Assembly: GCF_000002235.5 (NCBI RefSeq)
Contig: NW_022145599.1
Coordinates: 21,958,155-22,022,154 of the forward strand
Direction of reading: 5' to 3'
From: Strongylocentrotus purpuratus
Taxonomy: Eukaryota; Echinodermata; Echinoidea; Camarodonta; Strongylocentrotidae
DNA: 64,000 nt
In this document: piece by piece, positions 35,161-47,569 of the stretch
Numbering within the stretch: the stretch's first letter is position 1
How the letters are laid out: every line of letters starts with the position of its first letter
Notes under the pieces: generated by a model
What the model saw: only the letters and a program-made list of their open reading frames with translations
Database searches by the model: none
Told to the model about the DNA's origin: nothing
Made by a program: the position numbers and the translations under genes

Positions 35161-35814
35161 TAAACAAAATATTTGGAAGGGTTGAAGGAGAAAAAATTGC
35201 ACAATGTCACGTGAATGTGGAAACTTTAGGGAATCAAATTTTGTAAAGATGATTATGATAACATATGTTCTGCGTATGAAATGAATAATGTGAGCAAAAT
35301 ATACTTAAAGCGGACATCTTAAAAGAACAAAAATGAAGTGAATGAAATATTTAAAACTTATAATCAGGCTTAAATGTAAGATTATAATAATAAGATTCTT
35401 AATTTCGTAGTAATTTTTTGGTAGTATCTTTGTAAGACAAGTACAAGTCTTCTTCATTTTTTTATCAACCGCATTTAAACAAAAACAATCATGGATATTA
35501 ATAAACCTGAACACTAATTTTCTTTACCAAAGATTCTCTAGACGACTGAAAAGTTTGTCGGATTTTCCCGACTTAGCAACGCTCAGTGCATACAAAGTGA
35601 ATTCCATCTATAGAGATGCCATTTTGCCGGTTAATCAAATAGTTGGTAACCAAGGGTACGGAAGGAGGGGGGGGGGGGGATATGCATACAGTGAAATACA
35701 TTATTAAAGGTCTAAAGATTAAAGTGCAGGAAGAAAAGACCTCGCAGAGTAAGAATTTTGTGTTAGGGATACCTGAACAATATGCATAATACATGTATAT
35801 ATATGGCAGTGATA
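35161..35814. repeat. Flank shared with unit 4
   Basis: Matches about 47966-48300 in part (shared TATTTGGAAGGGT, GTGGAAACTTTAGGGAATCAAA and GACATCTTA). A poly-G run lies near 35669-35679. No gene is evident. Confidence 0.5.
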
Positions 35815-35995
35815 ACGAAATGTTGGAATAGAGAAGAGAAGAGAGGGATAATGAAGAGCAAGAAAGAGAATAAGAGAGTGGTAGAGAGAGAAAGAGATAG
35901 AGGGAGATGTGGTAAGGGAGGGAGAGGAAGCGAGAGAGGAAGAGAGGAGAAGCGAGAGAGGAAGAGAGAAAGAGAGATAGAGTGATAGGGGTGAT
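35815..35995. repeat. GA-rich (polypurine) tract
   Basis: Mostly GAGA/AAGAG units on the + strand. A shorter counterpart lies at 48295-48355. The long frames on either strand here (serine/leucine-rich or arginine/glutamate-rich) are compositional. Confidence 0.8.
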
Positions 35996-36059
35996 GGTAT
36001 CGGTAGTGGAGAAATAGACCAATTTACTACCACATTCAAATTCCATGCATACTGTTTAA

Positions 36060-36510
36060 AGAAAGGTTGTTCTTGACACCCCGACAGATTTCCATCAACT
36101 TAAAGCCGTCGGTCCCCTATTTGCTTATTCTTTGCTTACTTAGAAGCCTACAATGCGAGGTGACTACCATGCCCCACACCTTTATGATATTTTTGCCGGG
36201 GGCCCCTACCCTAATATCTTTTAGTAGGTCCTAAGGAAGCCCTGTGCCAAAAATGGTGTTTTTATCCGGCAAGTAACGTCAATCGATAAATTTGACGCTT
36301 AAAGCCACCGAACTATGAGCGGTCTCTTTCTGTTTCTCATCCCCTCCCGTGGTCGCACTATATCCAACCCTCACTCCATGATGTTTCTGCTTTAATTTGT
36401 TGCAGCGCCACTTCGTGTTCCCCTTCAATTAAGGGTCTTGTTGTAAGTTGCAGTTTCTTTTTCTCACTCTCTCCCTCATCCCCTTATTTCGTTCTCGAAA
36501 GTATTTGGGG
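36060..36510. repeat. Segment shared with 48430-48665 and 7570-7795
   Basis: Begins GAAAGGTTGTTCTTGACACC, then a SINE tail, then TTTTTGCCGGG and CTATGAGCGGTC. The portion from 36315 also matches the region after copy 1. It is non-coding and marks the distal part of the duplication unit. Confidence 0.6.
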
Positions 36511-36519
36511 GTGGTTATT

Positions 36520-36718
36520 TTACCTGACTGCTAAGAAAACACAAATGCACATTGTAAGTAAGCAACCAGACGGCCGACGGCTGTAGGTCCTCTCCGAGGG
36601 ACCTGGTAATGAGGATTAATGCCTTACCAAAGGCCACTAGCGCATCGCCTTGGTTTCGAACCCTGGTCACCAGATTACGAGACCACTGCTCTACCGACTG
36701 AGCTATCACGCCTCCTCA
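36520..36718 (-). mobile_element. tRNA-Thr(CGT)-derived SINE, well preserved
   Basis: Read on the minus strand: GTGATAGCTCAGTCGGTAG (A box), loop CTCGTAA, GGGTTCGAAACC (B box), GGTAAGGCATTAATCC, then CTTAGCAGTCAGGTAAAA at the 3' end. The cloverleaf is nearly intact, but the body is fused directly to it, as in a SINE. Confidence 0.8.
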
Positions 36719-37836
36719 TTAGTTAATTCATCGGAACATGTTAAATATTTTTTAAAACCATTACTGTTCAATCAAAATTACTCTTCTGTTATGATCAGTG
36801 CGTATCAAAAAAGTTTACCCAACTTTTGTAGCTTGTTAGATTGAAGAGTTATAAAGTTTGCTTAGGGATGAAAATCAATGAAAGCCTACTTACATTACAT
36901 CATTTTAAACAAGCACTGAAGCACGAGGCACAATGTAACCTGTTAAAAGGATCTAAGACTCATGCATATGGCCTGACACACATCGGTTCATTATGCCCAA
37001 ACTTGGAATAAGGCGATTTTGACAACACTTTTTATAGACCCTGTTGTTCAGTCACCCGTGGCATAAATATTATGAATAGGGTACCATTTGACAGAAAATA
37101 AGTTACTGTTTATCATGCGAGCAATTCCAAAGTCATATCGTTATGACTTTCTAATAAGAAGCTTCCAAAGTTGGGTCAATTTCGTTTTTACACGCCCTGT
37201 ATACATGTATCAGTATCTTTCTTTGTAGTGTATTATTGTTCATATACTGTCATTATACTGTGATGTGTTGGTTGCTAATAAATTTAAAAAAAAATCAAAT
37301 TCAAATCAAAATTCAATTCAGTTAGTTTTGAATTCATCAATTTCAAATTTCACCTTGAGTAGATTGTTCATTAACAAAATATAACATTATAAAATACATA
37401 TACAATTGAATAAAACAGAGCATATGCCTGCAATTGAATAATAAAAATGGTACTGGTCAGTTGGAAGAAATTACTATAATTACCCAGCCGGTAAAGTTTC
37501 CCATACGATAATTACAGACTACACATATTGCGATCGATGACTTGCTCAGTTTTACGGGTTAAAGACATTGTAGGAAGTGAACGATTAAATACAATAGATG
37601 AATTATATATCAACGGAAAGCTTGTAAGCAACACATAACAATAATATCAAGTATATGCTGTTTAAGTGTCTTTCAGAGGAGTAACAGTTATCTGAAAACT
37701 CGAAATCTAAAGCTATGACCATAGGAAGTTGTCGGCCTGAGAACGAGATATCGACTTTATTACATGATCTTATGTGGAGTACCCTAAGCATATTAAAAAT
37801 GACTTTGCAATAATTAAGCTCATCGCCTCAGCTATA
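36719..37836. other. Intergenic, no recognised gene
   Basis: AT-rich. Bases about 36890-37285 end in TAATAAATTTAAAAAAAAA and could be a retroposon 3' end. I cannot assign it. Confidence 0.35.
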
Positions 37837-38411
37837 CAGTGCGACCCACAAAAAACGAAACTGAGAATTATCGATGTTTTATCATAACTTAATCACAATA
37901 ATAATTAATAAATGACACATATAAAAGCTTAGAGCCTCCTCTTTAATTTGATGCAAACGGATACGAAAGACTTTAATGCATAGCTGATTGTCAACGAAAC
38001 GGAGTTTAGTCTTTTGTCAATTCTGTTTGTTGCTACGGCAGGCAGCCAGTAAAAACGAATTCGTTTGATAAAATTATGGAAATACAAGCACTACTTTAAA
38101 CAAACAGAACTTTGTCATTCCTTGCTCATTTTTCCTGATTGAGGTGTCATATGAAAGGGAGAAACTCAACTTTCTGGAAATGTAACTTTCTCTTTGAAAT
38201 TCAGATACCGTCCGCCAAATTTTTTGTTTTATTTTCCTCTCTTCATATTCATTTTAATCACTCATGCGTGAAATATGCATCGTATGAGTTGCATCAAATG
38301 AAAGAGGATGATCTAAGCTTTCAAAATATGTGTCATTTATTAATTATAAAGGTGACTAAGTTATGATAAAACTTCGATAATTCTCGGTTTTGTTTTTTCT
38401 GGGTCGCACTG
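37837..38411. mobile_element. MITE with about 125-bp terminal inverted repeats (Tc1/mariner-like)
   Basis: Starts CAGTGCGACCCACAAAAAAC and ends GGGTCGCACTG, flanked by TATA on both sides. The first about 125 bases are the imperfect reverse complement of the last about 125 (shared GAATTATCGA and TTTTATCATAACTTA). A CAGTG start and TA-type duplication suit Tc1/mariner. No transposase is present. Fragments of the same family lie at 15922-16372 and 63876-64000. Confidence 0.85.
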
Positions 38412-38969
38412 TATAGGCGAGCCGATTGTGTTTACATGTTACGTCATCACCGTGACTGCGACAAATTTGACCCGATTGACCCTTAATTTGGAGAGGTGCG
38501 GAAAATGAGGTTCCAATTTGCTTTTGTGAAATACTGAAAGTGACAATATTTGTGATTCCTTTATATTTGTATTCTACCTTCATTCAGTTTTCCATTAAAA
38601 TCAAATTGTAGTTTCTTCGGATACGGTCATAAGGCGTTAACAAAAAAAGTGCATTGCCTTTTGCGACCGACCCAAATATCTTAAAATCTTACAGTCGGCT
38701 TTCTAATACTTTATTTTATTTATACCATTTGATCGTAAGAGAAATTTTTAATGATTTACAAAAATAGGTATTTTGTTTGTTTAAATTATTCCCAAATTCT
38801 CCCTCATCTTCTGCCCTAGTTACGAAATCCTGTTATCAGATAATGTATTGTCTCAATGATCTCCATCGAGGCATTTCTATACCAGAGCACTTCTTATGTT
38901 GATTACAGTGTTCGTGTGTGTAAGGCGTGTACGTCTATACTGTGCGTGTGTGTAAGAGCTGTGTATAGG
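38412..38969. other. Intergenic, no recognised feature
   Basis: Unique sequence with no coding potential recognised. Confidence 0.35.
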
Positions 38970-39112
38970 CGTGTAGTTATATACTGGAAATAATTTTGTG
39001 TTTAATTATGTTTATGTAAAAGCATCAATATTGAACACGTTTATTTTATTCAATTGTATGTTATGGTTTGTATTACACATTTGGAGAAATAAAACAAAAT
39101 TGTTTTTTTAAA
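38970..39112 (+). mobile_element. 5'-truncated 3' end of the L1-like element
   Basis: Matches the reverse complement of about 53536-53675 (shared GTGTTTAATTATGTTTATGT, AAGCATCAATATTGAACACG and GAGAAATAAAACAAAATTG). That sequence is the 3' end of the minus-strand L1-like element, so this is a short 5'-truncated insertion of the same family. Confidence 0.75.
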
Positions 39113-40540
39113 AAGGTGAAAGGGGGTGTGGTGTGGGTGGGCTAGAGGGGGGGGGGGGGTGTCATGAGTTTGTTGGTGTGAGAGTGCGTGACAGGATGGT
39201 ACTATGTAAATTTAAACCTTTCTCTACTATTATTTTGATTATACACTGCCGCCATCCATCTCCAGCCTAACCGCTCACGATGGTGGTCTCCTGCGTTCCA
39301 AATTACCTCTCTAATTTATTGAAAATATTTCATATTTCTTATGTTATTGTATGCTTCGTACATGTTTATCGAATGATATAATTGAACATGATTTTTCCTT
39401 TAATTACTTTTGTAAACATTGTATTCATTGTATTTGTTATTGTTCGAAATTTTGTACTTTGACTTTGACTTTGTATATTTTTGAACGCAGAAATAAAATC
39501 AATCAAACAAACAAACAAACAAACATGCAAGAAAAAATGTAGAATCATGTAGCATCTGAGATTTGTTCTATGTTTATTGATTGATGTAACTCATGAAGTG
39601 TCTTGTATCAAAGATCTTGTTTTATATTGCTTATTTTGATAATTTATTGTTATGTGAATTTCTTGTTATGTGAAATTATGAGGAAAGAAATAAAATATCA
39701 TTAAAAAAAAGTGTCACGTGTATGTGTGTGTGTGTGTGTGTGCGCGCATGTGTGTTGATGCGTTAAGTAGTAATAGCTGGAGAGGTGTTCTGACGTGGAA
39801 GTGCCTGGAGGGACGAGCTCAATAAAAACAAAAAATAAAGCTTTTTAATTGCACTGCCTTTTCCTCAGTATTATTTTATTCTTTTAATGCAACTTTCTTA
39901 AAATTGTGATGATTATTAAATGTTATGTTGAAATGTAATTATTTTGTCTGTATTTATACATTTATGTTAAAGTATAGCAACTTCAAATTTTATATATTTT
40001 TTACATGACAATTCATTATCTTGAATCTTGAATCTATAATTTTGAATCTTGAATCTTAAACAAATATAGACCCGGCCTCGTGTACGTGTATCGCCATGCA
40101 CTGCACCCGCTAGAAACCAGCGAGATTTGGGCAACGTTCCTGATTTTGAGTTTTTTGGGCCACGGTCGCTGTTTTGTGGGGGGAAAAAAAAAGGAAGAAC
40201 AAAAAATACATCTTTCTAAAGAGCCTTATGCGCTGCAAACGGAAGCGATTCTTCATAGGAATGAGCTGTAGGACGAAATTAAAAAGGAGGCATGACGTCA
40301 GTGGAAGGCGTGGCTTGAGTATTAGGATCGGGTAGAGGAAGGAGGGAGAGTCACCATTTTCGGAGAGCTGTGATGCGTGTCGTCATTGTGCATTGTCATA
40401 ATTTGCTTAACAAATCATGATAAATGTATTCTTCTGTGAACACGTGTAAAGTAATCATTAAGCGCGCGTACACTTTGTGAAAACTTATTCGACCAATCAA
40501 CCACCTTAAACGAAATCACGTGATGATACTTTCAATACCG
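39113..40540. repeat. Stack of retroposon-like 3' tails and simple repeats
   Basis: Contains poly-G near 39148, a tail with AGAAATAAAATCAATC and (CAAA)n near 39488-39523, another ending GAAATAAAATATCATTAAAA near 39685-39708, (GT)n near 39722-39742 and a (TTGAATC) repeat near 40020-40058. No coding domain is recognisable. Each tail probably marks a short truncated retroposon. Confidence 0.4.
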
Positions 40541-40688
40541 AGCATAAAACAACACCATGTTACTTAACACCAAGTAATTATTAATGCATGCTTAAATCTA
40601 ACCGGTGTTAAAAATAACACCAATGGTGTCGACAAAATTCAATACCATACTGGTGTTAGAAATTTAACACCCTGGTTTTTGCAGTGTA
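40541..40688. mobile_element. Half of an AACACC-rich MITE
   Basis: Read on the minus strand it begins CACTGCAAAAACCAGGGTGT and continues with repeated GGTGTTA units. The left terminus could not be matched, so this may be one half of an element of the common CACTG type. Confidence 0.4.
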
Positions 40689-40889
40689 GAGATAAAAAGT
40701 CATAATGATGATAATGATAATAATGATGATAATATTGGGTTCTTGTATAGCACTCTGTCAGACTTTAAACTCTTGGTGCTCTAAAATAATTCCCTCGGTT
40801 GTATTGAGAACAAAAATTAAGAGGGAGGGGCGGGGTGGCTTGAACACCTATATTTTACAGGCCTGATTGGTACAGAAATTCATATAGCT

Positions 40890-42840
40890 TGTTATCCATG
40901 GATATTATACCATAATTTCATAAACAAGCACTTGATTGCCAACGCAAGATTGGAGTAATAATGTTTGTTTAAATTAATTCAAAACCTTGTTTTGACAGGA
41001 AACAAAATCCGCAATGTCATATATACAAGCACTTACTTGACATCGCAAGATTGAAAGTAATAATTTATGTTTAAATTGTTTCAAAACCTTGTTGTGACAG
41101 GAAACGAAAATCGCAATGTCATATATAAACACTTCATTGACACGCAAGATAATCCTTGTTTGTATTATATTAACATAACCCTCGGTTGAAAATCTTGTTT
41201 TTAGTTTCCATTCATTAAAGATAAAGTTGAATTCCGGCCATGCGAACAATTCTGGACATTCGTTGTTGTTAAGAGGATGGTTATGTAGTACAACCGGTGT
41301 ACATTGTGAGCTTTTCAAATCCTAAGAATGATAAGAAATCGAATAATCTTGATAGAAGCCACGATCACTGCACACGTAATTGGATATATTGTTCATGATA
41401 CCATAATGTCATTTAAAAAAAAACACTTGATTGATAACGCAAGATTAAAGTAAAAAACTTTTGTGTAAATCATTTCAAAACCTTGTTTTTTCTTCAATCA
41501 TTGTATTTAATCTCAAATTGAATGGCGTTACGCTTCAGAGAATGCACATTGTAATATATTCCTTCTCCCTCCCTTCCCCTCCCTTCCCCTTCCCTTCCCT
41601 TCTCCTTCCCTTTCCCCTTTTGTATTGGTGTTCAGATTTTCTCTGCTTATCTTTTCCTTTTTTTCTTCTTCTCAAAAATACAGTGTATCCTTGTTAAGGT
41701 GTTAACGTTAATAAGGCTAAGTGCCCTTTGTGTTAATCCCTCATTCCCATACAAATTTGTTTGCTCCTTCCCTTTGTAGTTTTCTGGTAATCAACCTTTT
41801 ATCTGTTCATCATGTTTGCATGTTGTTGTTTTTTAATGGAGAATGAAATAAATGACATAAAATGAAATATATGGGACTTCACATACATGTGGCATGAACT
41901 TTTGGTTAAAGTGTTTGAGCTATTTATTGTGGTATTTCGAATATGGCCTTTTAACCCTAAACATATGAATAGTACATTGCACTATTTAACCAGGAACAAA
42001 AATCATTCAATTGATAGCAATAGTTTTCAGTTTGGATTTCTTAAATCATGAAATTATTGTCGTATGAAAGCAATCCATAATTTACAAATGCTAAATCATG
42101 TTCTGCTTCAATGATTTAAAATCTGATGTCGAAAGAACTTGTGGAAAAAATGGCATGCATGTCATACAGGATGCCGGTCAACCAATCAGATATCGCGAAT
42201 AAATGAGTTGATGTTTCATATATTGCTATGTAGTACCACAGTTTATTAATTTTCAACACAACTGCGATTGGATAAATAACAAAACAAATCATCAGAAAGT
42301 TGCTGATTGAATCACGTTTTATTTAAATTCCCTTGTCCGGCTTCTTGACCCAGTGATTGTTTGTTTGGTGGATCATTTTCGTCTCAAGGATTAATATTAC
42401 CAAATCTAGACTTCTCCTTCAGGATCGGCTTTCTCGGATTACGTTACTCCTTTAATCAACGGTGAGCTTCATTTTGACATTAAGACCATCAATGCATTTG
42501 ATTTGCACTAATTATCTGATGTAGTCTGGACCAGTGTTTAGTTGTAATAGCTTATTCCACTATTTGCTATATCGTGATAGAATACAGCACAAATATTCAA
42601 CGACCAACATCTGCGAATATCTTATTTTAATTTGTCAATAAAGAGTTAAAATTAAAATGTACGTATCAAGCCAATACATACATGTATACTGTTGTTATGT
42701 GTACATCGTACAGCGAAATAGAATTAACATCATACTTATCTTCCACAGGGTTCCTTTATTTATTATCAACATAATGGGTTTCCCGAAATATCAATACATG
42801 CACTATTTCATGACTTGTCATATAGGTCCTGCGTTGTTAT
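40890..42840. repeat. Repeat block, copy D (unit 4)
   Basis: Collinear with block B and used here as the empty-site reference. An internal tract at about 41470-41870 with CCTTCCCCT repeats, ending in AATAAATGACATAAAATG, is absent from the others and looks like a retroposon 3' tail. Confidence 0.7.
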
Positions 42841-42861
42841 GACTTCCTTTCAAGCCAAACT

Positions 42862-42926
42862 ATTTATTTTGGTTTGTGAGTTTGACCTTTATACAAAATT
42901 GGCCAAACTCACAAACCAAAATGAGT
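42862..42926. repeat. Inverted repeat, counterpart of 13451-13516
   Basis: Arms 42862-42884 and 42904-42926 pair with two mismatches around a 19-base loop, about 490 bases before the copy 4 ATG. Confidence 0.8.
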
Positions 42927-43415
42927 CGGCCTTTGACAAGTCAAACTTTCCTGCCATTTGCTTATTTTTAATTTTAAATCTTTGGGCTTGGACGGCGGTC
43001 AGAAATAGTCCATAATTCGTATTACAAAGAGCAATGGCTTAGATCGTTTCCAACTCTATATACTATGATTAATCGAACCACGAAGGCAAAAAAAATTGTT
43101 GTTTAAGTTAGGTGAGAAGATATGATACATTTAAATACTTTCTTTAACAATTACTTGGTTTTTCTTACCTGAAATATATACGTTAACCCAGTGCATACAT
43201 TTATAATGAACGATATAGAAGTGAAATAATTTTTCAGTCACATGCAACTGTAGTTTTCAAACATTGCATGGAAACATTTGGTTTACTCAAATTACCTTTA
43301 CAATTTGTCAGAAAATAAATAAATAAATATAATTTGAAGCTCTGTGTAATTGGTATTCGTTCTTTCCTTGTGTAAATTCTTTTCAGAAAAGCTTTTAGTT
43401 GATCACAGACTAAAG

Positions 43416-44641
43416 ATGACAGATGAAAGCATCCTTCCTACGTTGACCTTTGATCCAACAAACGGCAGTCTTCCAGGCGGTATTTCTTATTATCGGTCTT
43501 AAGGCGTCGCCCAACGTGTTGTTCTCGTGTTCATCTTTCTTATGATAATCATCACCGGAATCATCGGAAACTCCATCGTGATCCTCGCCATCGTTCTCTC
43601 TCGCAAGCTCAGATCGACCCTCAACTGGTTTATCCTGAACCTTGCATGTATCGATCTGTTGACGTCGATCTGCCTTCCCTTTTATGTTGCAAGTTTGCTG
43701 ATCAGTCAGTTTGAATGGACCTTTAAATTTTGGCTTTTTGTCATATTGGCCTGTGTTGGCGTGAGCCTTTCGACCCATGCTTTCATTGGCTTCACCAGTT
43801 GGTATCTCATCACGAGAAACCAAGAAAAATTCAAGAAAATTTACACAGCTCGAAATTTATGCCTCATGATTGCATTCATGTGGCTGTTAAACTTCTCCTT
43901 TTCCTTCGTAATTGGCATACTAGACGAGGAAAAACGTGTCTTTCTCTTAGCCGTTTGGATCTTCGGGCATTTTGCAATTGTTGTCACTGTGTACCTAAAG
44001 CTATGGAGATTCATTGCACACCGAGCGGAGGAGTTGAAGCCAACGAAAAAAATCGACGAAAAGATAAATAATGAAATATGCAATGACACTACATCACAAG
44101 GTGGTTTGGTTAATGAGAATACTGTTTTGAGGGTATCCCATTCGTCCGAGCATTTAGGAAGCCAACACTGCGAACTATCAAAAGGTGAACAATCTGGTCA
44201 GCTGAAGAACTCTATGCGAAGATTTTGACGGTATCCCCATATCTAGAAGAGCTAGAAAGCACAGATGGTGAATCTGACATAGGAGCGAAAGAAGTACCAG
44301 TACATGTCGATGGATCGGACACCAAATTACCTGTCAAGAAACAGACAGAACCTAAAATTGACAAGAAGCTTCTTGCTGTAACCAAGAATATGTTGGTAAT
44401 TCTCGTTGCTTTTGTCATCTGCTTCATTCCTTACGCTGTAAACCTATCTTTACCGGCGGCATTTTACAGCGCACGTCCCTGGCTTTCGACCCTTCTATTG
44501 TCAAATAGCTGTATCAATCCCATCATCTACGCCAGAAGGATTCGTGACTTTAGGGAGGTGATGGTATGCATCATAAGATGTAGGCTAGGAAGCATTCCCA
44601 TGCCCATCGACTTGGTAAAAAAAACGAGAACCACTCGCTGA
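43416..44641 (+). pseudogene. Rhodopsin-class GPCR, copy 4, stop codon plus 7-bp deletion
   Basis: The ATG at 43416 starts MTDESILPTLTF, followed by an in-frame TAA at 43500-43502 (codon 29), where copy 3 has an isoleucine codon (ATA). The same frame then runs from TM1 (GIIGNS) through TM2, TM3 (SWY at the DRY site), TM4, TM5 and into the third loop, stopping at 44226-44228. Copy 2 has ATGCAGCATGCGAAG at this point, whereas copy 4 has ATGCGAAG: seven bases lost between two ATGC repeats. The last frame (to 44641) encodes TM6 (VICFIPY) and TM7 (NSCINPIIY), ending TRTTR. The loop also lacks about eight residues in frame. With two independent lesions outside homopolymers, this is a solid pseudogene. 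Confidence 0.92.
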
Positions 44642-44670
44642 AACTTGCATTTGCCCAGTGAAACTGAATA

Positions 44671-45695
44671 GATACTACCAGTCCCAAGTCATAGAAGAAT
44701 CCACACACTTGGATTTAATCATGAATTTGCAAGATGCAATAGCTTGAGATTTTCTTGTTGTTATGTTTTTTCCCAGCTTTTGGGAACACCTCTCAGAGGA
44801 GGACAGAGACTTGTGTCTTGGTACCAATGTCTTTCCTTTTCTGAATGTGCTCCGAAATTTCCTCTTTGAATTGTCTCCCCTAGTAGAAGCATACTAGCTT
44901 GCTTTATATTTTTCTTTATCATAGAATAACTCACACTTTGATACAGTATATATTATTGATTTCTTAATACGTATGTTGTTGTTAGTAAGTTCGTATTCAA
45001 TGTACGTTCTCGTTCTCAATCAATGTGTTGTGTTCTATTACATCCTTCTTACTTTGATTCCTATGTCTTTTAAATCTTTCTAGGAATCAATAATATGTTC
45101 CCCAACTTCCAATCATATCAAAAATAATTTCCATAATTTTGATAACTTCAAATCATATTGATAATAAAGTTGTACAGTTTTGCTAACTTCCAATATTACC
45201 GTATCTATGTGACTGTATAAACAGACAATTTTCTTCATTTAGCATGCATTTATCATACATGCATAGTTTGAACAGCTCTTCTTTCAATCCTTTTTGATAA
45301 TAATCCTAACAGTAATTGATTTACATGTATATTACCGTATAGTAACAGACATGTTGCTGTATTTACGTTTCATATACCAACTTGAGTCTGAATAGATAAT
45401 TGTTTAATTATTGTATGACATAAAAGTATTTGCTTCTGATCTCCCTTACATGTGCTTAATATGAGGGTTAATTTTAGTTACACAAATTCATGCATATGTT
45501 AACCTTATCTTTATATTTTGTTTTATGTATGCACCAGCCAATGTGGAGAGCCTCTCGACAGAATTTTTAAATTCTTTTAGGTGATCCCCAGGCATCGGCT
45601 GGTGCCAAATATCATTATGTTAATGATATATCATTTTGTCAACTTTGTGAATTTGTTATCATCTTGCCTGGAAATAAAATAAATAAATACAAATG
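44671..45695 (+). mobile_element. Probable 5'-truncated retroposon inserted after copy 4
   Basis: Relative to copies 2 and 3, about 1 kb interrupts the 3' flank here. TGAAT occurs on both sides (44664-44668 and near 45692-45696). It ends GGAAATAAAATAAATAAATA, a polyadenylation-like tail. Bases 45538-45610 (CCAATGTGGAGAGCCTCTCG, then CATCGGCTGGTGCC) look like a structured 3' UTR. No coding domain is recognisable. Confidence 0.55.
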
Positions 45696-45696
45696 A

Positions 45697-47380
45697 ATCA
45701 ATAAAGCAAGGTCAAAAGCATACTGTGGACAAATTCTCCCAAATTATTCGCGGACAAGTTTCCTAAAATTTACTCGCGGACAATTATAAACTGGAAGCTT
45801 TAACCATGGACAAAAAACATCCGGTGAATAAGTTCCCCCAATCCCTCGTCCGTGGACAATGAAAAGACAGTAATCATGAGTAACTTTTCCAGATTTTGCC
45901 TTTCTTGAAGCAATCGCACGGTATAATGCGATGAATTACAATAAAAGTCACTAAATATTAATCGATTACTTGGAACATCTCATCAATTCCATGAAAAAAC
46001 TCATAATTTCAATTCTGTATAAAAATGTGTTGAGAAATATGAGAGTCGTTTTCTTAAAGTATTTAGTTTTATTCTGAAAAAAGAAGCAATGCTTGTTCTA
46101 GTTTTTTGGGATGATTAATAAAATTATGTAGTTCGGTAATAGTTTCCAATTATTTATTTGTGATATATTTGAGTCCTATGCATTGTGAAATTCTGAAAAA
46201 GGAATTGTGTGGTATTTATGTTGGTTTATCAAATGATAAAAAGTCTTTGTTATAATTATGTGGCAGTTTGTATAAACTAGGACTATTGAAAATACTTTGC
46301 TTCTATGTTATGTACGAAAAGGAATTGGAGTTTTGAGAAATAAATTCGATGAATACAAAAAAAATCTTGAGTGTGTACCAAAGCATGTAAATTAGAGGTG
46401 CCGTGGTATGGTGATTCATTCACTAGACTCTCAGTCCCAAGGTTCAGGGTTCGAATCTCAGCACTTAATAAATATATGACTTTCTCCATGTAACTGTCAA
46501 TGGATACCTGGCAATTGCTGGGGGGGGGGGGGTGATAAGGAAAGAGCGGTATTAATAGTGATTAATTCTGTATTACTAATCAATATTCATCATTCCTTAA
46601 GATCCTTTGATGTATTATATCCAGTGGAGAATCCAGCATTATACATGCAAGATGGAGCCAGTGTTTACCCTCTAAAAGATAAAATAAATTGTAAAATATC
46701 TTTTTATTACACGGGTTGCCCGGTTAGATTTCAAAAAGAAGAAGATAGTCTCAATATAGGCGATCACACTCCTTATGGTTAGGCTTGCCTAAGTCACATT
46801 AGGCTGCCACTGGCATTGAAGATACAATTATTATGTTCCGAATATGCCAATAATTCATGTGTGTATTTATAATTTGTATTTGTATGATATCTTAATCTTA
46901 GAATTAGATATTAGTGTTTTTGTATAGATATAAGTAAATATGTACACGTCAATAATGTCAATGAACACAAATGATTGTATGTATGAATGTTTATTTGATT
47001 TATTCACGGTTAAAAACAAAATACAATAACTGTGCCCGCATTTAGCAAATACTGTTTTTCAGCGAGGCCGCGATTACATAAAATTCGAACAATAGAATAT
47101 AAGACAATGAAAACACAATTTACAAACAAATATTATTTATTACCAATAATTTATGTGTGTATTTAAAATTTGAACTTGTATGTTATCTTAAATGTATTAG
47201 GTATCTTAGAGTTAGACAAAATTGTTTTTGTATATATATAAGTAAATATTTACACGTCAATAATGTCAATGGACATAAATGATTGTAATCGTGTACTGTA
47301 TAACAATGTATTTTGCACAACTTTCATCTTATATTATCATATACAAAAAAAGATGATAAGACATATCATACTACATAAGT
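45697..47380. repeat. 3' flank of unit 4 (reference without insertions)
   Basis: Collinear with unit 3 from 29321, but lacking the hAT element (empty at about 46650) and the TA-flanked element (empty at about 47370). It includes the tRNA-like SINE fragment at 46390-46520 and a poly-G run near 46520-46531. No gene is present. Confidence 0.7.
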
Positions 47381-47569
47381 ATACTAAGTCTAGTGAATAA
47401 TTTGCGGGATGAGATTTTGATGAGAAGTGGAAACACCACTGCAGATTGATAATTGTGTATTTGTTTATATATATATATACTAAAGAATCATAGTCGGTTG
47501 TCATTTTCTTTGTATTACTTGACTGTTATTAAAGAAAGCATGGGCATAATTGTAAATAAGCTCTACATG

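Noticed and set aside
35573..36046. 157-residue serine/leucine-rich minus-strand frame
   Set aside because: It is the translation of a GA/CT-rich simple-sequence tract.
41461..41697. Hydrophobic proline-rich frame
   Set aside because: It covers a CCTTCCC simple repeat and a probable retroposon tail.
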